In this document: positions 12,364-26,880 of the stretch, piece after piece
Position numbering within the stretch: the stretch's first letter is position 1
Layout: every line of letters begins with the position of its first letter
Source: Meloidogyne chitwoodi
Taxonomy: Eukaryota > Nematoda > Chromadorea > Rhabditida > Meloidogynidae
Assembly (NCBI GenBank): GCA_015183035.1
Contig: JACZZP010000020.1
Span: forward strand, 372,001-436,000
DNA: 64,000 nucleotides
Direction of reading: 5' to 3'
The notes under the pieces: model-generated
Databases searched by the model: none
Told to the model about the DNA's origin: nothing
The model's input: the letters and a program-made list of their open reading frames with translations, nothing else
Translations under genes and position numbers: made by a program

Positions 12364-13992
12364 TTTTTTAATAAACTTTTATTTTAATTTTATATACCTA
12401 TATATTTATTTATTAAATTTTAATTATATAATTTTATAAAATAATTTTATTAAAAAAATTATTAAAAATTTAATTAAAAATAAATAATAATTATTTACTT
12501 GCATTGTTTAATAATTAAATAAATTTATTATTATTAAAAATATTATTTATCTATTTAAATTCAAACAATTTAAATATATTTAATAAAAAAATTAAAAATT
12601 ATTAATTTTATAATTTATTAAAAATATATTATTTTATAAAATTATTAAAATTAAATAGCTCATATGGATTGAAACAAAGACAATGATAATTATTAAAAAT
12701 GTGCTAAGATAATTTTAAATAAGATAATTATTATAATTTTTATTCTTTTGTTGCTGTCAATCAAGGATATTTATTAATCAACCAACTTGAAAAAAATTTT
12801 TTTTATTAAATAATAAAATTGTTTAATATGCTAAAAAAATGTTTTAGATTGCAATTTGATTTCTACATATCCTAATGATTTTAATTTATTAAAGATGTTA
12901 AAATTTATATAAAATTTTTTATTTATTTTGGGAAATTTAATTTTAACATTTTTTAATTTTATTTTAATTAAAAAATATATAATAGGTAATTTATAAAAAA
13001 TATTCGTCATTCAAGAATGCCATTACTTTCTTCAATAACTTAACTTACTAATTTTTAATTTTTTTAAATTTATAACACAATGTTTTTGTTAATTTTATTT
13101 ATTTATTTATTAACATTACAGTCAATTCCATAAATCTTTAAAAATTCATTACGTAGATTAATTATTTAATAATAATAAATTAATTATTTATTAATTTAAA
13201 TATAATTTAATTCAATAAATAATTAAAAAAATTTTTATTTTGAATTAATTTTTTTTCGATAAATAATTTTATAAAAACAAAAAATTTAATTTTATTTTTT
13301 AAGCTTATTTTTATCTTTTAAATTAATTTTTTTAATTAATAATAATTAAATAAATTATATAATTTTATTAAATTAAATATTTTATATAAATAAATATTTT
13401 GTTACATTATTATTTTAGAAATAAAATTTAAAAAATTTAATTAAATTATTTAATTTCACAAAAATTAATTATTTAAAAAAATATGTTTATCATTTTAAAG
13501 TTGTTGTTGTGAGATTCATTGTAAATTGCTTTCTTATAATGGCTCAGCTTCGAACTATTAGAGAAAAAAATAATATAATTCGCAAATCTGATGGCTGCCT
13601 GAACAATAATTTAATTATTAAATTTTATTTTATTATATAAATTTAAATAAATAAATAAAAATAATATTTTATTTAATATATAATTGACTTGAAGAATTTT
13701 TTAAACTTGTTAATTTAATTAAATATTTTAGTAATTATAATTCAAATATAAATAAAAAAAGTTTTGTTTAAAATTAAATTATTTTTTTTTAAATTAGTAT
13801 AAAATTAAATTTTAATTATTAATCTCAATTAATAATTTTTAAAATTATTCAAAATTAAAGAAAAAAATTTTTTTAAATTTTATGTTATTTAATGTCTTAA
13901 GACTGTTATGTATTGCCGCCCGCAATGTTTAAGTTTGTTAAATAATTTACAAATTGACATTTCTTGTATTTTATTTATTTATTCAGTTGATA
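12364..13992 (+). repeat. Segmental duplication related to 19.4-21.4 kb, containing copy 2 of the 970 bp repeat
   Basis: 12364-13020 aligns with 19390-20050 (TTACTTGCATTGTTTAATAA and TAAATAGCTCATATGGATTG-type landmarks in both). 13024-13992 aligns with 20060-21360 and, near-identically, with 10319-11289. So the 970 bp piece appears to be part of a larger old block, from which one copy was duplicated recently. Confidence 0.8.
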
Positions 13993-14600
13993 AGCGCAGG
14001 AATATGTGCCATAAAAATATTTAAATATGAAATATATAAAAATTATCTAAATTTTTTATAATTAAATATTTTATAATAAAAATATATATAATATATGTGG
14101 AAATGTAAATGAGTGAATAGTTGTAAAAATGTGAAGAAGAAAAATCAATGAGACATTTTTCATAGAAAAAATGTCTGGGTCAACTCTTTTCCTCTTCTAA
14201 GAAAATGGGTAGGTTATTAAGAGAGAAAAAAGCGCGGCAAAAAGCGCGGGCATCGTATGGTCAATAATCAACAATTTGAATTATAATTTTTAAATAAATA
14301 TTTTTTGCGAATAAATGGGGTGTGTACCCAAATTATAAGAAAATCCCAATTATTTCACGCACTCCTTTAACTTTCACACCTTTAAGTTTAAGTAATTAGT
14401 TAATTAAAAAGATTAAAGCTTTTACCGCGTAGGGACTGTCCCCAAATCACTTAATTTTAATTAAAATCCCCTAATCCTTTGCGGTATCCTTTGATCAACA
14501 GCTTAAAAGGCTTAGGTCAGTTATTGACAGCCGCGACGGTGACGTCCCTTTAACTACTTACCTAGCTATTTGAGCCTGAGTTTGAAATTTTTATTTGATC
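13993..14600. other. GC-richer ~600 bp island, unknown
   Basis: Starts exactly where the similarity between 13.0-14.0 kb and 10.3-11.3 kb stops. It contains several short palindromes: AGACATTTTT..AAAAAATGTCT (14151-14176), GGGTGTGTACCC near 14319 and GGGACTGTCCC near 14432. It also has a GCGCGGCAAAAAGCGCGGGC stretch near 14232. All six frames are broken by stops and I found no convincing exon. It looks like a mobile-element remnant or a noncoding transcript locus rather than a gene. Confidence 0.4.
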
Positions 14601-16674
14601 TATTTCATCTGATAATTTTAAATAAAAATATTAATTAAACTGGCTAGTACCAAGATAGCTCGTTTTTAATTGGCATATTCTAAATTTGTATATAATTTAA
14701 TAAATAAATTTTTGAATTTTAATAAATATATAGTTTTAATTCTATATTAATCACAAAAATTGTCAAAATAAAAAATATGTCTTCATATTTAAAATTTTAT
14801 GGTCCCGCTCTGAATCCTTGCAAATGTTATTATTTTATAAAATTATTTTAAATTAAAAAATTAATTTTAACAAATTAATTGTTTAATAAACAATATTTAT
14901 ATATTATTTTTAAAAATATAAAATTAAATATAAATTTTAATTAAATTATTAAAATATAATATTATTGTTCTAAACAGTGCTGTTGTTTTTTTATTCATCT
15001 TTAATAATTAATTTATTAATTAATTATTATTTATCACTAAATTTTAATTATTTTTTTTTAATTTTATAAATATAAATTTTAATTCCATATTAATTATAAA
15101 ATTAAAGTTATTAAAATAATGATCAAGACTTCAACAATGTGAGAATCATCGTACACCATTATATAATTTTGCAAATAAATTATATTATATTATTTTAATA
15201 AATTATTTAATTTAAAAAAAATTAGTATTATTCAATAATCGTTTAATTAAAAATATATATTATTTTTAAAAATAATTATAAAATTAAATATAAATTTTAA
15301 TTAAATTATTAAAGTATAATTAACCTACTTTAACTTTTATGTTTCCATGTTTTTTTTTTCATTTATTAAAATTCAAATTTATAAAATAAATTTAATTAAT
15401 TTATTTTTTCAACTTTATTTAATAAAAATATACTTAACTAATTAAATTATTATATTTAATTTTTGTTCAAATAATGTAATAAAACTGTCTTATAAAAGGC
15501 TTTATGGCTAGTTTGGATTTGTGTAGATTCTTTCATAAATTTTATTTTTTATTAATTATTCATTTTTTAATAAATTAAATATTTCAAAATTTAGTATTTT
15601 TTTAAATTATTAAAATTAAATTATAAGCCAAAATTTTCACAATAAAATAATATTTAATCTAAAAAAACTTTTATATTAAAAAAATTTGTATTGGAGTATA
15701 TTTCTTTTTGAATAAAATTTTTTAATTTTCGTGTCATATCCATCTAATTTAATTTGTTTAAAAATTTTATTTTTGTGAAAATTATTTTTTATGTGTAAAA
15801 AATAATTTATAGGTCTCTTGGTGTTTTGTGTTAAAATAAGTCAGTAGCAAATTTGATTAAAATGAAATAAATTTATTTAGTGAAAAAATTTAAAATTTTA
15901 AATTATATTAATTTTTTTTAAATATAATGTTTAATTTTCTTGGCCTTAATTTTTTAAATTACAAAAATATAAATAGATTATTATATTTATGTACATTTTT
16001 TATTTTGATTTATGCAATTTATACTTGAAAATAAATTATTTTTGTAGCTTTTATGTGGCCCATGTCGATATGTCGCGAAGTAAATGATAATAATATTATT
16101 ATTTATTTTTATTAAATTAATTATTAAAAAAGAAATATTTTAAAACTCATTTTAATAATTTTAAATTTATGTTTTCTTTATCCATCAAAAAATTTATAAT
16201 AATCTTTGCTATGTCCGTATACTTGAGAAAGTTGTTAAGTAAAAATTTTTTTTAATATTTATTCTTTACTTTTTTTAATAAACTTAATTATTTTTAAATA
16301 TTAAATTTAAAATATTATTTTGTTAAAAAAAAAATAATTTATATATTTTGCCCATATATATTTCATTTCCCATGATTTTGCTTTTTTATAAAAAAATAAT
16401 TTTTTATTATTATATTATTAAACATTTATTTTAAAAAAGTGATGAAACAATTTTCCTGTAAAATTCATTTAAATTAATCAAACTATATTTGTGTCAAGAA
16501 TTTTAATAATTTATTAATCTAATTAAATTGTGTTGACTATATAAATTTGGAAAGACTGTAGGATGATGTGTGTTTTAATTTTATATAATTTTTATCTATA
16601 ATATTTTTATTTTAAACTTCAAATTAATTATTTTAATATATTTTTTTTAATTTTTTAAAATTAAATATTTAAGT
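14601..16674. other. AT-rich desert with diverged ~360 bp repeat units
   Basis: Two related units (about 14700-15020 and 15050-15320) share AAATATAAATTTTAATTAAA, then TTATTAAAATATAAT and an AATTCTATATTAAT-like string. Similar sequence recurs near 25600-25720, 33280-33950 and 37440-38110, so this is a dispersed family. No gene is seen. Confidence 0.45.
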
Positions 16675-18115
16675 AGTAATTTTTCAGGTTAATTTTAAAA
16701 ATTTATAAATTTTTAAAATATACATACCATAAAATTATTTCAATTTTTTATTTTATTAAATAATATTCTTAAAAATTTATTTTTAAATTTATTTTTATTT
16801 CCTCTCTCAATTTTAATTTTTTCAATGTTAAAAATTAATAAAGTAAATTTATTTAATTAAAAAGAATTTTTAGGTGGTTGCCACATTCGTTTTTAACTCT
16901 GAAATTTAGCACACGTAAAATTAGAAATATTCAAATTATTTTAATATATAATTTTTTTCTCAAATAATTTACTTTATTTTATAAATGTTAAATTTTTTAT
17001 TTAATTTATTCAATTTTTTAAATTAAATTTCTAAATTGAATGTTAAACTCTTTAATAATTTCCTTCTTAATTGAAAGTAAATTAATAATAAATTAAAATT
17101 AAAAATTATAAATTTGATTTTTTAAAAATTATTTATTTTTAAGATTTTTTTTAGAATATTTTTTTTTAATTTAAAAATATATTTTCGATCATTATTATTT
17201 GAAAATTATTATTAAATTTAAACAAAATTATTTTTAAAATTAATTTTAATTAAATTACAAAAAAAAGCTTAACTAAAATTAAGTTATTTTTAAATTATTT
17301 GTTTTAATAAATAAATATTTTAATTTTTAAAATTAAAAATGTTCCTTTTTAAGCTAACGATGAAATACTTACTTTCTAATTAAAATTAGAAATATTCCAT
17401 AATTATTTTATATAATCATTTTTCAAATAATTTATATTTTATAACTGTTAAATATTTTTTATTTAATTTATTTAATTTTAAAATTAAATTTCTAATGCAA
17501 AGCCTTTACCTTGAATGCATAAAGCATTGATAATATCCTCATTAAATTTAAAATATTAAATATTTTTTTTTTTAATTTAAATTTTCTAATAAGCGTTATT
17601 ATCAGTTTAAAAAATAGAAAAATTAAATTTATTAAATATAATTTTTAAAAAATATTAAATTATAAATTTATTTTTCCATTAATTTTATTTTAATAACAAA
17701 AAAAATTTTTTCAATTAAATTTTTTTAATTTCTATCAATTTATGCACCAATATCATTTTGCGGATTATCCACAATTTGCTGATTGGCGAAAGCTTTAATT
17801 AATTATTTAATTTTCACTTATAAAAATTCTAAAGATTAGGCGAAATAAAAGGGCGGCTTGTCCAGAATTGTTTAATAAAGGATCATATTATTCTGATTTA
17901 TAGTTAAGGAATAAATTTAATAAATATTTTCGCAATTATATTAGTTGATAATTATTATTATATTTTAATAAAAATATTGTAAAAATTTAAAATTATAATT
18001 TTTAAATTGATTAAATTAATTAAAAGATTTGCGTAAATTATTTAATTTAATTAGTATATTTTAATTATTTTTTAAATTATGCTTTTTTAATTTCCTACAT
18101 TGTGTGCTTAATTAC
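16675..18115 (+). repeat. Segmental duplication, copy 2 (~1.45 kb)
   Basis: Partner of 6900-8400, in the same orientation and order, with substitutions and small indels throughout. It is noncoding. Confidence 0.8.
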
Positions 18116-19389
18116 ACAAATTTATTTTTTAAATGTTCAATATTCAGAAATTTTTAAAAAAGCATATTTATATATAGAATTACTTCTTTATTAAAAAAAT
18201 TATTTTTTTTTATTTAAAATTTCAATTTTTAAATTATTTATTAATTTTATTAAATTAATTATTATTATTTAAAATTATTTTTTATAACAATTTAAAAATA
18301 AAAATTTTAAATTGTTAATTTTATAATTAATTAAAAATTTATTTTATTTTTAAAATTATTCAAAATAAAAAAAAATTTTTACTTAACGTTAACTATGTCT
18401 AAACCAATTGTTATAATGCTTGACTTTTTTGCGTTTTTTTAAAATTTTTATTTTCCATTTTATTTATTTTATTTATATTTTTGCCTATGACAGCTTCATC
18501 AATAAGATATTGAGGAGAGGTTAAATATTAAAAAATTTAGTATTATTTTGTTAAATTATTAATATAATATATAAACTAATTTTTCAAAAATATTTAAATA
18601 AAAAAAATTAATATAAACACAGTAATCGTTAAATAGTAATATAGGTAATAAATTATTCCCAAAAATAGGTAAGGAATTAAATTATTTATTTTAATTAAAA
18701 AAATATTAAATATTTGCATTAATAAATTATTATTTTAATTATTAAAGAATAATATATAACTTCAAATAAAAATAATTAAATTAAATATGTATATTTATAT
18801 TTTAATTAATAATTAATTTTTTTTTAAATTTTTTAGAGAAAATTTTTTTATGTTTTAATTAATATTTTATCCAGTAAAATGCTGACCACCAAGAATTTTT
18901 GTTTATTTTAAATAATTATAATATAATTTATTAAATTAATTTATTTATATTTATGATTAGCTTTTTTCTCTTTTTTACTATACTCATATTTAATTTATTT
19001 AATTTAAACATAAATATTTTTATAATTATTTTTAGTCTTTTAAAGCTTCAATTTTTATTTTAAAATTAAAATTTAGTTTATTAGTTATCAAAAAATGTGT
19101 TTAAATGGAAATGAAGCAAGAAGCAAGCTTTTCTGAAGTTACTATTTCGTTCAAAAATTTTATATAATACCCGAATAATTGCTGCAAGACTTGTTTAAAC
19201 TTGTAGTTTTAGTAATTATTTAAATTAATTTAAATTTTATTTATTAATATATTATCTGTCATTTGATTTTACTTGAGCAAATGCGTAGTGATCCATATTC
19301 TGATTATTTATAATTTAATATTTGATCAATTCTTGAATGAGTTTTCAAAGAATACCTATATTAGTTTTGAAAAAATATTTAAAAATATT
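18116..19389. other. AT-rich intergenic DNA
   Basis: No gene is seen. 18660-18790 resembles 9700-9850. Confidence 0.45.
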
Positions 19390-21360
19390 TTTTAAATAAA
19401 CTTTTATTTTAATTTTAAATATATTTATTAAATTTTTAATTATATAATTTTATAAAATAATTTCATTAAAAAAATTATTAAAAATTTAATTAAAAATAAA
19501 TGATAATTATTTACTTGCATTGTTTAATAATTTAAATAAATTTATTATTATTATTAAAAATATTATTTCTTTATTTAAATTCAAACAATTTAAATATTTA
19601 ATTTAAAAAATTAAATATAAATTATTAATTTTATTATTTATTAAAAATTATATTATTTTATTTATTTTATAAAATTATTTAAATTAAATAGCTCATATTG
19701 GATTGATACAAAGAGCACGAGAATTATTGCTAATGTCTAAGATATTTTTAAATAAGATAATTATTATCATTTTTATTTTATTTCTTTCAATCAAAAATTT
19801 TTATTAATCAAGCAACTTGGAAAAAAAAATTTTTTTATTAAATAATAAAATTGTTTAGTATATGTAAATAAAAATGGTTTAGATTGCAATTTTATTTCGC
19901 CATAATCTTAATGGTTTTAATTTATTATACTTGTAGAAATTTATATAAAAATTTTTTATTTATTTTAGGAAATTTATTTTTAACATTTTTTAATTTTATT
20001 TTAATAAAAAAATATATAATAGTTAATTTATAAAAAAATATATTACAAAGAAGAGTGCCATTACTTTCTTCAATAATCCTTTAAATTACTAATTTTTAAT
20101 TTTTTTTGAAATTTATATCACAATATTTTTGTTAGGTTTTATTTATTTATTAATTAACATAATGCAGTTAATTCCACAAATTTTTAAAAATTTAGAAAGA
20201 TCAGATTATTTAATAATAATAAATTAATTATTTATTATTAAATTATAAATTATATTTAATCTTCTCCTCCTATTTTTCTATTTATTATTAAATTTTATTA
20301 TAATAAATATTTATTATATATTTTTTGCATTTGATTTTATTTGAATTAATTTTTTTTCGATAAATAATTTGTTATGAACATAAAAAAGTTTTGATTTTAT
20401 ATTTTTTAAATTAATTTTATCTTTTAAATTAATTTTTTTAATTAATAATAATTTAATAAATTATATAATTTTAGATGAATAAATATTTTGTTACATTATT
20501 ATTTTAGTAAATAAAATTGAAAAATTAAATTATTAAATTTAATATAATATTTATAAAAATTAATTATTTAAAAAAATATGTTTATCATGTTAAAGTTAAT
20601 GTTGCGAGATTCATTAATGTACTTATAAATTGCTCTCTTATAATTATTTCTTATAATTATTAAGCTTCGAACTATTAGATGAAAAAATAATAATTCGTAA
20701 ATCTGAGCTACTTGAACACTCATATGCAAATTATATTTGTTTTTATTTTATAATTAATTGGAAAAAATAATTTATAAAATTTAATTAAATTATTTACTAT
20801 GAATATTTATATTTTAATAAATTATATTTATTATAAAAAATTAATTAATTAATAAAGCGTTGAGTTATTAATAATTTTTAAGAGTCAAATTCACATATAA
20901 TTAACCTTAATTTATTATTTATTTTATATAACTTTTATTTTAAAATTTTAATTTATTTTTCTCAAATTTAATTTTTATAAAAAATTAAATTAATATATTA
21001 AACTTTTATTAAAATTATTTATAATATGTATATTTTATTTTATTTATACAAGACTCATAGATTTTCTTGATGTTGTTAATTTAATTAAATAATTTAATTG
21101 ATGTCAACTATTAGACAAAAAAATTTTTTTTGTTAATATTAAAATATTATTTTTTTTAATTAGTATAAAATTAACTTTTATTTATTAATCTCATTAATAA
21201 TTTTGAAAATTATTCAAAATTAAAAAAAAAATTTTTAATTTTAATGTTATTTAGTGCCTAAAACTGTTATCTATTGTAGTATTTTTGAGCCACTTTAATA
21301 ATTTTTAAATTTCCAATTCCTCTATTTTATTTATTTAATTTTTTCAATTGACAACTTCAA
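19390..21360 (+). repeat. Segmental duplication, diverged copy of 12.4-14.0 kb
   Basis: Collinear with 12364-13992, but longer because about 20740-21010 holds sequence shared with 6290-6600 instead of the sequence found at the equivalent place near 13600. The block is therefore a mosaic of at least two ancestral repeats. It is noncoding. Confidence 0.75.
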
Positions 21361-22495
21361 TCGCAATAACTGGGGTATATTATTCAACTTTCCTATTTTA
21401 TTTTTTTATTAAAATTTTATTTATAACAGATTAATTTCTTTTATAATTTTTTTAATAATAATAGTATATGTATAAACAATTTATTTTTTTTTAAATTATT
21501 TTTTGTAATTTTATATAAAAATTTTATTATTTTAAATTTAATATTATTAAAATAATATTTTTTATTATTATAATATTGAAGTAAAAATTTTTTTAAATAT
21601 TATATAAGTCTTTACAATAACACATTGCGTCTGATATATTTAAAATATTTTAATTATTATATTTATGCTAAGAGAATCTATCTACTTTAATTTTTTTGGT
21701 ACTATAATTAATATTTTTAATTATTTTTATTATTATATTAATTTAAATTTTTTTAAAGAAAAAAAATTTTATTTTGATTTCCTGACATTTTCAATAATAT
21801 ATTGGGTGATTAAACTAAACCACCCATTTAATTATTAAATTTTAATATTTATTTATAATATTTAAATTATATTTATTTATAAATTTTTAAAATTATTTTT
21901 TTATATAAAAAAAAATTAATTTAATTTAAATTTATCATTAATATATAAGTATTTCCGACTTTGTTAAGTTAAATAAATTATAATAATGTTAAATTAAATA
22001 ATTTAATTATTTTAAAAATAATTAAATTATTTAAATATATTTTTTTTTAATTTTAATAAAATTAATTAACTCTTTAAATTTTTAATTAAAAAATATAAAT
22101 ATTTATTTAAAAAGTTTACAAATAAATTTTCTATAATATTTTCTTGTTGTCTGCTATGTAAAACAAACCGAGGATAAATTCAAAATTAATTAATTTTTAA
22201 ATACAAAAATATTATTAAATAATTTATTAATTTAATATTATTATTAAAAAACAAAAGCCGTTTTTTTAATCTTTATTAATTTTATTTATTAAAGCATCAA
22301 ATGTGATGATTTCCATTGCTCGAACTTGAATTTCTTTTTTAATCTCAACAAAAAATTTATTTAATAATTTAATAAATTTTTTATATAATTTATATTATAA
22401 TTTTTTTTGCTGATGATTTATTTTGAATTTTCTTGCTGAATTGTTTTTTAATAATTAAATAAAATTTTTTGATGTAACTGCGCGAAATTTAACTT
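21361..22495. other. AT-rich intergenic DNA
   Basis: No gene is seen. It contains the second copy of the TTGACATTTTCAATAATA-type motif near 21781. Confidence 0.45.
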
Positions 22496-22800
22496 TCAAT
22501 CTGTCTGATTGAAATTCCTGTTGACTGAAATGTAAGGATCTGACTCTTTTCTTTTTAATAAAGTTGTAAATCCACCTAGCATTTAAAAATATTTTTTAAA
22601 AATTTGCTAAAAAACACGTAAATTTTAGGTCGAATTATTGCTAATTGGAGGACCGTGAGTAATTTGAGTTCGTTGGCGTTTCATATTTTGTTTAAAATTT
22701 TATTATAATTTTTTTAAGGCTGTTTTTATTTTTATTTTTTTTAGATCTTATACTAATTTCACTTCATTAGTCTCCTCCTCAGTAGTTTTAATTAAATTAT
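22496..22800 (-). other. Coding-like fragments on the minus strand, possible gene relic
   Basis: Three short open stretches with ordinary soluble-protein composition lie in a row on the minus strand. About 22752-22795 reads acidic (TTEEETNEVKLV before a stop). 22625-22684 begins MKRQRTQ and runs 19 residues. 22496-22582 begins MLGGFTTLLKRKES and runs 28 residues. I could not join them with credible GT..AG introns in phase. They may be a decayed gene or chance frames in a patch of higher GC. No family is recognised. Confidence 0.2.
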
Positions 22801-25800
22801 TATTAATTATAAATTTTAATATAACATTTAGCATTTTTATTTATCAGCAAAATTTGATTTATAAAAATAAGTCTTTTGATTATATTTTTAATTAATTTAT
22901 AGATATAAAAATATATTTTATTTTAAAAATAAATTTATTATTTAATAATTATAAATATTTAAATTTAATAATTGTGTAAATTGAAGATTTAGAGGGGATG
23001 CAAAATATTCCTTTATGAAATATGTCCTAAGGTAGATCAAGTATATAATTATGTTTACTATAAAATTTATAATTAAGTTTAAAATTATATAAAAAAATTA
23101 ATAAAATCAAATAAAATATATAATTAGAATATACAATTTTAAATTATATATATTTTAATTAAGAAGCTCTAATAGAGTTATAAATAAATTATTTATTTTG
23201 TTTTTTTGAAATTAATTATTATTATTTTGGTTTTATGTTCTTATCCCGTCAAAAAAAATCCATTTATTTCACTCAATTTAATAGAAATTAACTTTAAAAT
23301 TGTTGTAATAAATGTAGTTGCTTATAAGTATGTCATTCTCTGTCATACCGACCAAATTATTAAATATAGTAGATCCTTCTGTTTTAGTATAATAAATTAT
23401 GATATAGGTAATTTTTAATTATATAATAATTTATAAAAATAACAATGATAAATACTTCATTAATATGTAAGTCACTGTTTTTTACATAAAATTAAAAATT
23501 TATTTAATTAGTTTATTAAATATTTTAAAAATTAATTTATTTATTTAAAATTGTTATGTAGTTTAATTTATTTTTTTTTAAATTTATTCTATTAATAATA
23601 ATTATATGTAGAGTGATTTTGTATAATAATATTTAGTTTGAGATTATTTTCGTTAATTTTGTATTATTAATTGGCACAGTAAAAATTAGTGATTTGAAGT
23701 TCTTTCTGTTTCTTTACATATTTAAATAATATTAACTTGTTAATTTAATTATTTTCTATATAATTTTAAGTACTATTTTTATTTTTTTGTTATGGTGTCA
23801 AGCAATAAAAAAATAAAAATATTATTATTTTATAAATTAATTTTAACTGCTTATTTACGATAAATTTATTTTAATTTTTTGGAATAAAAATTAAAATATT
23901 TAAAGTTTAATTGATTAATTTTATTTAGTTATTGTTAGTTAAGCGTCTAAGTGCAAAACCATATAATTTTAATTTTATTATTTAAATTTATTTAATTATT
24001 AATTATTAACTTTAATTTATTTTCTTTTCATTTTATTCTTAATATTTTTCATGTGGAACTCAATATTGTTGAATGCAGCTTAATTTTTGATATATACAAT
24101 CAGTTGTGTGTCATTATAAAATAAAATTGTATAAAATTTGAGATTTTATTAAAATTATATTTAATATTTTTAATATTTTATATAAACTTTTAAATTAATT
24201 TTTTAATTTTCATACAATTTTCTTAATAAGCCTGGGTTGTAAGAAACATGAGTTTCCCTCTTATCAAATTCAATTGAATAAATTTATTATTTTATTATTC
24301 ATTTATTTATAAAAAAAATAATTTATTTACGAATAAATTAATTTAATTAAATAATTAAATTGTACTTGATGCTTATAAATTAATAAAAAATTGTTGTATG
24401 TTTTTATTTTATGTTAGGTTATATTTCACTTTTACAATTAGATCATGGATGGTTTTATTAGTGTTTTTAATAAATTAATATATTTTTTATAATTAAATAA
24501 GTATATGAGCTTATCAAAAATTTAAACTTTACAATTATTTAAAAATATTTAACATCTTTCAGAATTAAATTAAAAAAAAAATTAAATTTATTTCAAACAA
24601 TTAAAAAATATTGGTTTTATTTTTGTAAAAATTTTTATAAATTAATTACATGTAAAAATAAATTATATTTCTAATAAATTATTTTAATTACTAATTTTAA
24701 ACGACTATAAAAACTCGAAAATAATATAGGAAAATTAAAAGAATTTTTATTATTATTAATTAACTTATTTTATTTAAAACATATTTTATTTTTTTAAATT
24801 ATTTTTTACATAAAAATTGTTTAATTTAAATTATCATACATAATTATTTTTATTGAACATAAAAGTGAAATCGGTCCTATATATTTTCATATGTATAAAA
24901 TTAAATATTTTTTCTAAATTAAATAAAATTAAATTTTATTTAATTTTATTCATTAATCTCAATTTTGGTATTTTTTTAAATTATTAAAAAAAATTTTTTA
25001 TTTGCTTTATTTAAGTTAGTAAATTTATTTTTTATTTATTCTTTTATCTCTTGACAGTTCCTTCTACTAATGACTGTGGAGAGAATATTACGCTATTTTA
25101 ATTTTATTTATTTTAATTTTAAATTTTTAAAATAGATAGATAAATTTATTTTTAAATAAAATATATTTTTAATTTAATTTATAAATGTTGGCTAGCGAAA
25201 AACAAACCATCTGATTATTTCTCTAAAATATTTAAGAATAAAATTAATTTTAAATTTTTTATAATTATATGAATTGTTTTGAATATCTTAATTTTTTTAA
25301 AATAAATATATTAATTCTTAAGCTTAATTTTGCTTTATAAAATTGTTAAATTGTGACAACCAAAAATAATTCCATTAATATGGTACTTATTTTTAAAAAT
25401 TATTCCAATTTCTTAAAATAATTTTTTAAGTTTATTATTTTTAAAAATTTATTAAATATTATTTTTTAATTTAATTCCTGTTTGTTCTTTCCTTTTGTCT
25501 CCTTCAATTTTAATCTTTCACTAATAAATTTTTTATAAATTTTTAAAAATATTAAATATTATAATTTAAATAAATAAAGGTAAGTATAAATATTTTTTTT
25601 TATTTAAACAGGGAAATTAATAAATTTTTAAATTTATTAAATATTATTAATAAATATATATTTTAATTCTTTATTAATTATAAAATTAAATTTTTTAAAT
25701 AAACGTTAAGAACATCTCCAATGAATTTTTTGAGTCAATTATTTCATACGTATTCTGAATATATTCTTAAATAAGTTTATTTATTTTTTTAATAAATTAA

Positions 25801-26589
25801 ATGTAACAAAATATTTTAAAATTATTTTATAAAATTAATAAAAAAGATACATATGCTTATAATTAATTTTTTTCAATAAAATATTTAAAAAATTATTTAT
25901 ATTAATAAATATCAAAGCAGTCAGTTCTCCTTTATTTTAATTATTTTTTAATTTATAAATAATAATAATTTAAATTTTTAATTTTATTTTAATTCTTGTC
26001 TACCTCATATATATTTGATTACTAATTTAAAAATTTTTTAATTTACATAAAATACATTTTTTATCATTTTATTTTTAAACATTTATCTTTTAAAATGATG
26101 GTAAATTTTTCCTTATTTATATATTGCCTGCCTTTCATACAAATTTTAATATTTTTATATTTAAATCATTTATTTCTATTTTTAATTTTAAATAATTTAA
26201 TTTGTTTTTTTAATCTATTTTTGTGACCATTACTTTCCCATACTGAGCTACCGCTATCTCCTGTGTTAAAAATAAATTAATTAATTGAATTAATTAATTT
26301 TTAAATTATATTATTTATTAGAATTAAAGGTAAAAATATTTTAATAATCTGAATAAATATATTAAATTAAATTATAATTTATTTGTATAATTTTGATTAT
26401 TTTTGCTCCGATTCAAATATTTTTTTTTAATGATTATTTGGTAACATATATAATGAGAGTAAAATGAAATTCTTCCATTTTAGATAAACTTAATAAAAAT
26501 AATATTTAAATAATTATTAATTTAGATAATAAAGAGTAAATTAATATTTTGATGAAAAGTCTCCTCCATAAAAAATATTGGGATTGCTC
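22801..26589. other. AT-rich gene desert
   Basis: About 3.8 kb without a supportable gene. An open stretch at 23206-23418 has a hydrophobic start but no ATG, so it is not called. The area near 25600-25720 belongs to the dispersed family also seen at 14.7, 33.8 and 37.8 kb. Confidence 0.5.
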
Positions 26590-26880
26590 AATTGGTAAAA
26601 AAATTTCTTTTTTTAATCAACTTTATTTTTAATTTTTATTTTTTTTAATTCTTTAAAAATTATTTTATAGTTTTTTGAATTAAATTTTAATAATTTTTAA
26701 ATTTAGTTATATAGGTATTTATATTTAGCATTAGGAGGCTCGTTCATATTTTTTATTATTTTATCATAAATTAAAATATATACTTAAATAAATAAATTTA
26801 AAGTTAAATATTATTTTTTAATTCTATTTGAATTTAAAAATATTTAAATTAATCTTTTTTTTTAATTTTAATATGAATGT
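26590..26880 (+). repeat. Dispersed AT-rich repeat, copy 2
   Basis: Partner of 5640-5890. It shares the TTAGCATTAGGAGGCTCGTT core and its flanks. Confidence 0.7.

Noticed and set aside
23206..23418. 70-codon plus-strand frame with a hydrophobic beginning (signal-peptide-like)
   Set aside because: It begins at TTG with a stop upstream and no in-frame ATG anywhere. The hydrophobicity comes from ATT/TTA-rich sequence.
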